This document shows, piece after piece, positions 14,688 through 19,321 of a stretch of DNA of 19,321 nt. The number at the start of each line of letters is the position of its first letter. The first letter of the stretch is position 1. Position numbers and translations under genes: made by a program. The stretch is from JANNAT01 sp043766915. GTDB lineage: Bacteria; Pseudomonadota; Alphaproteobacteria; Rhodobacterales; Rhodobacteraceae. Location: assembly GCA_043766915.1 (NCBI GenBank), contig JAYUHO010000010.1:1-19321 (forward strand), given 5' to 3'. The notes below the pieces were generated by a model, which was not told the origin of the DNA, did not search any database, and saw only the letters and a program-made list of their open reading frames with translations.

Positions 14688-15800
14688 TTATCCTATCAGG
14701 CTTTGGCCCATCAGCCCGTGGTTCAAGGTGCCGCGCGGATCAAATGTGGCGCGCAAGGCCGCCGTTATGGCTGCGATGCCCGGCGGCTCGGGGGCAAAGG
14801 CTGGCACATCATCCATCCCGGCCATGGGCCGTACCAACGTGGCATGGCCCGCCGCACCCACCGCGTGGCGCACTGCTCCGGACCCGCCGCCGGGCACCAA
14901 AAGCCAGACCAATCCGCCGCCCCAATCATAGATCGCCTCATGGTCTGTCGCCAATTCCTGCGTGACCCGCACTGCGTCGCTTTGCTTGACCGACAGCCGC
15001 CAAACCGCCCCGACCCTGCCCGCAAAGGTGGTTACATCGCGCATGTCACGCCAAAGCGCCGCGGATTGATCGCCGTCAATCTGCGCCCAATCCCCGGCCA
15101 AAGCCTTGCTTAACGCCTCGGCGCGGTAGGCGACGGACCCCGCCATCCCCTCAATGCGGATCAGCGCCCGCCCGCGTGCATAGGCCGCGCCGGCAACATC
15201 AAAAGGTGACCCCAAAGCGGTGCGCAGGGCCATCAGACCCGCCGCTGTGCCGCACTCTGCAACCAAAGTGATGTCAGCCTCAGGCAGCGCCTGCACTTTG
15301 AAGCTGACCTCGGTGAGAACGCCCAGCGTGCCATGACTGCCCGCCATCAACTTGACCAGATCATAGCCCGTCACATTCTTCATCACCCGGCCGCCGTTTT
15401 TGACAATGGTGCCCGCCCCATCGACAAACCGCACACCCAGCAAGGCATCGCGGCAGGCCCCAACCTGCACCCGGCGCGGTCCGCTGGCATTGGCTGCCAC
15501 AACCCCGCCGATGGTGGATACACCCGTGCGCCCCAACAGCGCGCGCAGATCGGGCGGATCAAAGGCCAGGCGCTGGCGTTGTGCGGCCAACACGGCGTCT
15601 ATGTCGGCCAGTGGCGTGCCTGCCTTCACCACCAAAGTCAGCGCGCCGGGTTCATACAAAACCACGCCAGACATCGCGCTGGTTTCCAGAACCTCGCCCG
15701 TGCATTGCCCGATTGCCCGCGTGCCACCGCCCCGGATCACCAAAGGCGAAGGGGTTGCCAGGAGGGCGTCGCGCAACTCTGTCTCATTCGCCGGACGCAT
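14688..15800 (-). CDS. glcE: Glycolate oxidase FAD-binding subunit GlcE
   Basis: This 370-residue flavoprotein of the PCMH/VAO-type FAD-binding family is shorter than GlcD. The FAD domain shows VIRGGGTRAIG (21-31), YEPGALTLVVKAGTPLADID (49-68), TIGGVVAANASGPRR (96-110) and KNVTGYDLVKLMAGSHGTLGVLTEVSFK (141-168). The C-terminal part is the divergent cap found in GlcE. It works in the GlcDEF complex that oxidises glycolate (and D-lactate in some species). The ATG at 15800 is chosen because AAGGAAAGG precedes it and the protein then begins like other GlcE. The frame is open further upstream through a hairpin-rich 91-base gap after glcD. GlcF follows immediately. Confidence 0.93.
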   Translation of the reverse strand: MRPANETELRDALLATPSPLVIRGGGTRAIGQCTGEVLETSAMSGVVLYEPGALTLVVKAGTPLADIDAVLAAQRQRLAFDPPDLRALLGRTGVSTIGGVVAANASGPRRVQVGACRDALLGVRFVDGAGTIVKNGGRVMKNVTGYDLVKLMAGSHGTLGVLTEVSFKVQALPEADITLVAECGTAAGLMALRTALGSPFDVAGAAYARGRALIRIEGMAGSVAYRAEALSKALAGDWAQIDGDQSAALWRDMRDVTTFAGRVGAVWRLSVKQSDAVRVTQELATDHEAIYDWGGGLVWLLVPGGGSGAVRHAVGAAGHATLVRPMAGMDDVPAFAPEPPGIAAITAALRATFDPRGTLNHGLMGQSLIG

Positions 15801-15816
15801 TGCATCCCTTTCCTTC

Positions 15817-15883
15817 TGGCGCAAATATCCTTGGGGACGTTGCAATTGCCATGGCACTTGCAACAACGGGGCAAACAGCCCCG
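15817..15883 (-). repeat. Hairpin pair between glcD and glcE, possible repeat copy 3
   Basis: Two hairpins lie in the 91-base intercistronic gap. The first has arms GTTGCAA (15839-15845) and TTGCAAC (15858-15864) enclosing the palindrome TGCCATGGCA (15847-15856). The second has arms CGGGGC (15867-15872) and GCCCCG (15878-15883) around AAACA. Just beside them, GGCGCAAATATCCTTGGGGA (from 15818) is like the core of the repeats at 444-463 and 11024-11043. Such structures could stabilise the glcD message or lower expression of glcE and glcF. Confidence 0.5.
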
Positions 15884-15891
15884 GCACTTTG

Positions 15892-17325
15892 TCAAGCAGC
15901 CCGCCGTCCGGCCGTTATCGCCAACGGAAACACCTTGGCGGGATTCAGCAGCCATTTGGGATCAAACACATCTTTTACCCGCATCTGCGCCTCCATATCG
16001 GCATCGGTAAACTGTACCGACATCAGATCGCGCTTTTCGATTCCCACACCATGCTCTCCGGTCAGACACCCGCCCACTTCGACGCATAGTTTCAGGATTT
16101 CGGCCCCGAATGCCTCACAGAGTTCTAGATCACCGGGTTTGTTGGCGTTATACAGGATAAGCGGATGCATATTGCCGTCGCCCGCGTGGAAAACATTGCC
16201 GACATCAAGGCCGAACTGAACGCTCATCTCGCTGATCCGGCGCAGCACATAGGGCAGGGAGGACACCGGAATAGTGCCATCAAGGCACATGTAATCGTTG
16301 ATCTGCCCCATCGCGCCAAAGGCTGATTTGCGGCCCAGCCAGATGCGTCTGGCCTGATCTTCATCGGCGGCTTCGCGGAATTCTACCGGGGCGTGACGCA
16401 GGGCGATGGATTTGATCCGCGCCAGTTGTTCGGCAATTTCGGGGGGGCTGCCCTCGACCTCAATGATCAGCAACGCCTCGCAGTCGGGATAGCCTGCGTG
16501 GGCGAATGCCTCGGTCGCGCGGATGCAGGGGCGGTCCATGAATTCGATCGCCACCGGCAGGATACCCGCCTTGATGATGTCGGTGACACAGGCCCCCGCG
16601 ATCTCGCTGCTGTTAAACCCGATCAAAACCGGCCGCGCGCCTTCGGGTTTGGGCAGAATGCGCAGCGTGGCCTCGGTCACCACGCCCAATTGGCCTTCTG
16701 AGCCGCAGATTACGCCCAGCAGATCAAGCCCGCTTGCCTCCAGCCATGGCCCGCCGACCTCCAGGATTGTGCCATCCATCTGCACCAGTGTGACGCCCAG
16801 CAAATTGTTCGTGGTGACGCCATATTTCAGGCAATGCGCACCGCCTGAATTCATCGCAATGTTGCCTGCAATGGCGCAGGCCAACTGGCTGGACGGATCA
16901 GGGGCATAAAAGAATCCATCGGATTCCACAGCGCCCGTCACGCTTAGGTTGGTGCGCCCCGATTGCACGCGGATAAAGCGGTTGTCGTAGTCAGTTTCCA
17001 GCACGGCGTTCATCCGCGCCACGCCAAGGATCACGCAATCAGCGGTGGGCAATGCCCCGCCCGCAAGCGACGTGCCAGACCCGCGCGGCACCACGGGCAC
17101 GCCCATGTCATGGCAGGCGCGCAGAACGGCAGACACTTCGGCGGTTGTCCGCGGTAAAACAGCGGCCAACGGGGCGCAGCGATAGGCAGACAGCCCGTCA
17201 CATTCATAAGCGCGGGTTTCGGCGGGGTCCGAGATTACGGCATCAGCGGGAAGAATGGCCGAAAGTCGGGCCACAATGACGTCTTTGCGCGACAGAATTC
17301 TGGCGTTTGGAATCGGCATATCCAT
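15892..17325 (-). CDS. glcD: Glycolate oxidase FAD-linked subunit GlcD
   Basis: This 477-residue catalytic flavoprotein of the D-lactate/glycolate dehydrogenase group oxidises glycolate to glyoxylate. Motifs are PRGSGTSLAGGALP (80-93, FAD pyrophosphate), APDPSSQLACAIAGNIAMNSGGAHCLKYG (141-169), GSEGQLGVVTEATLRI (208-223), VFHAGDGNMHP (378-388) with the catalytic-site histidines, and GCLTGEHGVGIEKRDLM (419-435). Length matches E. coli GlcD, which is about 499 residues. GGGAGGATCGCC directly ahead of ATG 17325 fixes the start, although the frame is open for 12 codons more. It is the first gene of glcDEF. Its promoter lies in the 162-base divergent gap with the DUF599 gene, where TGGT and ACCA half sites flank an A/T-rich stretch. 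Confidence 0.95.
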   Translation of the reverse strand: MDMPIPNARILSRKDVIVARLSAILPADAVISDPAETRAYECDGLSAYRCAPLAAVLPRTTAEVSAVLRACHDMGVPVVPRGSGTSLAGGALPTADCVILGVARMNAVLETDYDNRFIRVQSGRTNLSVTGAVESDGFFYAPDPSSQLACAIAGNIAMNSGGAHCLKYGVTTNNLLGVTLVQMDGTILEVGGPWLEASGLDLLGVICGSEGQLGVVTEATLRILPKPEGARPVLIGFNSSEIAGACVTDIIKAGILPVAIEFMDRPCIRATEAFAHAGYPDCEALLIIEVEGSPPEIAEQLARIKSIALRHAPVEFREAADEDQARRIWLGRKSAFGAMGQINDYMCLDGTIPVSSLPYVLRRISEMSVQFGLDVGNVFHAGDGNMHPLILYNANKPGDLELCEAFGAEILKLCVEVGGCLTGEHGVGIEKRDLMSVQFTDADMEAQMRVKDVFDPKWLLNPAKVFPLAITAGRRAA

Positions 17326-17487
17326 GGCGATCCTCCCTATCTGGTAAAAAAATATAACCAATTACAAGGAACTGCAAGTGCCACGTGCGAACGGCTGACG
17401 GTTTTTGCGGAAAATCTGGCGGCGATAGACCCCACACAGGCCGAACTTTCGCTTTTCATCGCACGGCTGTGACCCTAGTTTGGCATC

Positions 17488-18180
17488 ATGGACACACTTA
17501 TTCATATTGGCCCGTTTGGGCTGGCCGATGCCTCGGCGTTGGTGTTTACCCTGTTTATGTGGCTGGTCATTGGCTGGTTTGTCGAACATCCGCCCAAAAG
17601 CCGTCCTTCCGTCAGCCAGTTGATGCAGGCCTATCGTCGCGAATGGATGGTGCAGTTTGTCACGCGTGAGCCGCGGATTTTTGACGGCGCGATGATTGAT
17701 AATCTGCGCACCGGCACGGCGTTTTTTGCCAGCACGTCGCTGATTGCGATTGGGGGTGGCGTGGCGCTGATCGGCAATCCGGCGCTGGTCTTGGGGATTG
17801 CGCGCGATCTGACGCTGACGGCGGATGCGACCGGGTTCCAGGTGCGGGTGCTGTTGGTGATTGGATTCTTGGCCAATGCCTTGTTGAAATTTATCTGGTC
17901 AAACCGGCTGTTTGGGTATTGCGCCATTATGATGGCTGCAGCCCCGAACGACCCGGCCGATCCTTTGGCCAGTCACCGCGCGGCGCAAGCGGCCGAGATC
18001 AACATCACTGCCGCCCGCAGTTTTAACCGCGGCCTGCATTCGATCTATTTCGCGCTGGGGTCGCTGGCATGGTTGCTGGGGCCGCTGCCGTTGTTCGGTG
18101 CGACGGTCCTTACCGGATTATTGTTGGTGCGGCGCGAGTTTGCGTCGGAATCACGGGAAATTATTCTGCGCGGCGCTTGA
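17488..18180 (+). CDS. DUF599 family membrane protein
   Basis: This 230-residue integral membrane protein fits the DUF599 family. Four hydrophobic segments are visible: about 13-32 (ADASALVFTLFMWLVIGWFV), 76-98 (AFFASTSLIAIGGGVALIG), 118-140 (QVRVLLVIGFLANALLKFIW) and 185-222 (IYFALGSLAWLLGPLPLFGATVLTGLLLV). Conserved family features include RREWM (49-53), the segment REPRIFDGAMIDNL and SFNRGLHSIYFALG. No function is known for the family. No clear Shine-Dalgarno precedes the ATG. It is divergent from glcD and converges with the next gene, overlapping its end by 20 bases. Confidence 0.88.
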   Translation: MDTLIHIGPFGLADASALVFTLFMWLVIGWFVEHPPKSRPSVSQLMQAYRREWMVQFVTREPRIFDGAMIDNLRTGTAFFASTSLIAIGGGVALIGNPALVLGIARDLTLTADATGFQVRVLLVIGFLANALLKFIWSNRLFGYCAIMMAAAPNDPADPLASHRAAQAAEINITAARSFNRGLHSIYFALGSLAWLLGPLPLFGATVLTGLLLVRREFASESREIILRGA

Positions 18181-19321
18181 CGGTGCGGCCTTCGACCAAC
18201 CACGCGGCCACCGCCAGCCCCGCCGCCAGCAGCAACAACAACCAGCCCGGCACCAAGGCCGCCACCCGCAAATCCTGCGTCACAAAGGCCCCGCGCGGCG
18301 TGATCCCGATCCAACCGCGCCCCACGGCAGGGCGGCCTTCGCGCACGATGCGCAAATCTGGTGTGCCTTTTTCAAGCGGCAGAATACCACCCAACATGGG
18401 GGCGACAATCGGTTCCAGACCAATGCCATTGGCAATGGTTTCGACAAATTCGCGTGGGGCCGAGGGGCCGACCGCGACAACCCGCACCAGAGCATCCTGT
18501 TGCAAACGATACAGCCCCAGCCTTGGGGCCTTCCAGTCAATCGCATACCGCCCCGGCGACAGTTCGGGCAATTTCAGCACCACTTCCGCGCCGTCCGGCC
18601 CGGTGATCGTCAGATCCCCCGGCGGCAGTTCGGCAATGGTGCGGCGGGTGATGGTCAGCACATCCCCCTTGGCTGTTGCGGTCAGGGTTTCTTCTTCCAA
18701 CTCTGGCTCTTTCAGCATCCAGTGCGCAAGACGGCGCAGCAGTTCCAACTGTGGGCCGCCGCCTTCATAGCCGCGCCCCCAAAGCCACGCCTGATCAGAC
18801 GCCAGCACCGCCACGCGACCCTTTTCGACCCGGTCCAATACCAGCAAAGGTTTGTCCTGCGGCCCCGACATCACGACCTGGCCGCGCAGCGGAATCACGT
18901 CAATCAGCCGAAACCACCGCCCCCAGCCGCCGGGCGGCGCCAGCGCCTCCAGCCCTTCGGTGACGGGATGTTTGCGGCCGAGATCGGTAAGTTTGGGTTT
19001 GAACCCTTCTTCGATCACCTGGCTGGTGGGTTCGACAGGCAGGATTTCCGCCAAGGGCGAGCGCCAAAGGCTGTCAACCGCGCCAAATTCGGGGCCAGCT
19101 GCCACCAAGACCGTGCCACCATCTTTGACATATTGCACAACGTTATCAATATATTCCATCGGCAAGATGCCCCGCATGCGGTAGCGGTCAAAGATGATCA
19201 GGTCAAATTCCTTGATCTTTTCAACGAACAATTCGCGGGTTGGAAAGGCGATCAAGGACAACTCTTCCACCGGCACGCCGTCTTCTTTTTCTGGCGGGCG
19301 CAGAATGGTGAAATGCACCAG
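18161..19321 (-). CDS. C-terminal part of a GATase1-like membrane protein (partial at window end)
   Basis: The visible 386 residues continue without a stop through the window edge, so the true start lies outside. The GTG at 19318 is internal. Early residues (FDLIIFDRYRMRGILPMEYIDNVVQYVKDGGTVLVAAGPEF) form a Rossmann-like glutamine-amidotransferase-type fold without an obvious catalytic Cys. A segment with ASDQAWLWGRGYEGGGPQLELLRRLAHWMLKEPELEEE follows, then beta-rich domains, and one membrane helix near the C-terminus (VAALVPGWLLLLLAAGLAVAAWLVEG). This matches large membrane proteins found beside MoxR ATPase, DUF58 and DUF4159 genes in alphaproteobacteria, of unknown function. Those partners would lie beyond the window. 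Confidence 0.82.
   Translation of the reverse strand: MVHFTILRPPEKEDGVPVEELSLIAFPTRELFVEKIKEFDLIIFDRYRMRGILPMEYIDNVVQYVKDGGTVLVAAGPEFGAVDSLWRSPLAEILPVEPTSQVIEEGFKPKLTDLGRKHPVTEGLEALAPPGGWGRWFRLIDVIPLRGQVVMSGPQDKPLLVLDRVEKGRVAVLASDQAWLWGRGYEGGGPQLELLRRLAHWMLKEPELEEETLTATAKGDVLTITRRTIAELPPGDLTITGPDGAEVVLKLPELSPGRYAIDWKAPRLGLYRLQQDALVRVVAVGPSAPREFVETIANGIGLEPIVAPMLGGILPLEKGTPDLRIVREGRPAVGRGWIGITPRGAFVTQDLRVAALVPGWLLLLLAAGLAVAAWLVEGRTVKRRAE

Overview
The window looks like chromosomal DNA of an alphaproteobacterium, most likely a Rhodobacteraceae/Roseobacter-group member. The evidence is high GC with strong GC3 bias, a glcDEF glycolate oxidase operon beside a DUF599 membrane protein, a GATase-like/DUF4159-type membrane protein, a DUF861 cupin, and intergenic repeats with a core like TTGGCAAAAATATCCT followed by a G/C hairpin, a layout I associate with this family. 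This placement is inference, because no rRNA or marker gene is present. I see no tRNA, rRNA, CRISPR array, insertion sequence, prophage or attachment site.

Layout. 1-482: the tail of an upstream gene, a small membrane-anchored coiled-coil protein, and a convergent-gene gap holding a palindromic repeat. 482-2847: an alpha/beta hydrolase of kynurenine-formamidase type (minus), divergent from a succinate-semialdehyde-dehydrogenase-like ALDH (plus) that ends in a UUCG-loop terminator. 2908-4675: a minus-strand pair, a YgiC-type ATP-grasp ligase followed by a YgiB-type (DUF1190) lipoprotein, with a strong 27-bp dyad just ahead of the first gene. 4676-5053: the dyad, a decayed HxlR-type regulator and otherwise nothing recognisable. 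5054-7464: a plus-strand cassette of SDR, class I/II aminotransferase and DUF861 cupin, closed by a hairpin. 7609-8127: a secreted peptidoglycan-binding-like protein with its terminator. 8185-10970: an ECF sigma factor overlapping by 4 bp a YfbK-like von Willebrand A protein with an extra cytoplasmic head and one membrane anchor. 11047-11767: a second copy of the repeat, the terminator of an Hsp20 gene, the Hsp20 gene, and a leader that folds like a ROSE RNA thermometer. 11806-13407: a secreted trypsin-like protease divergent from an unrecognised 221-residue protein with a possible HNH-like core. 13404-17325: glcF, glcE and glcD on the minus strand. 17488-19321: a DUF599 membrane protein converging on the C-terminal part of a large membrane protein cut by the window edge.

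How the genes work together. GlcD, GlcE and GlcF form glycolate dehydrogenase, which oxidises glycolate to glyoxylate. The sigma factor and vWA protein look like a signalling pair in which the vWA protein may restrain the sigma factor. The SDR, aminotransferase and cupin probably serve one small-molecule pathway whose substrate I cannot name. The strongest regulatory observations are the ROSE-like leader of hsp20, the 27-bp dyad ahead of the YgiC-like gene, and an intergenic repeat family that lies twice between convergent genes and, in a weaker form, once inside the glc operon.
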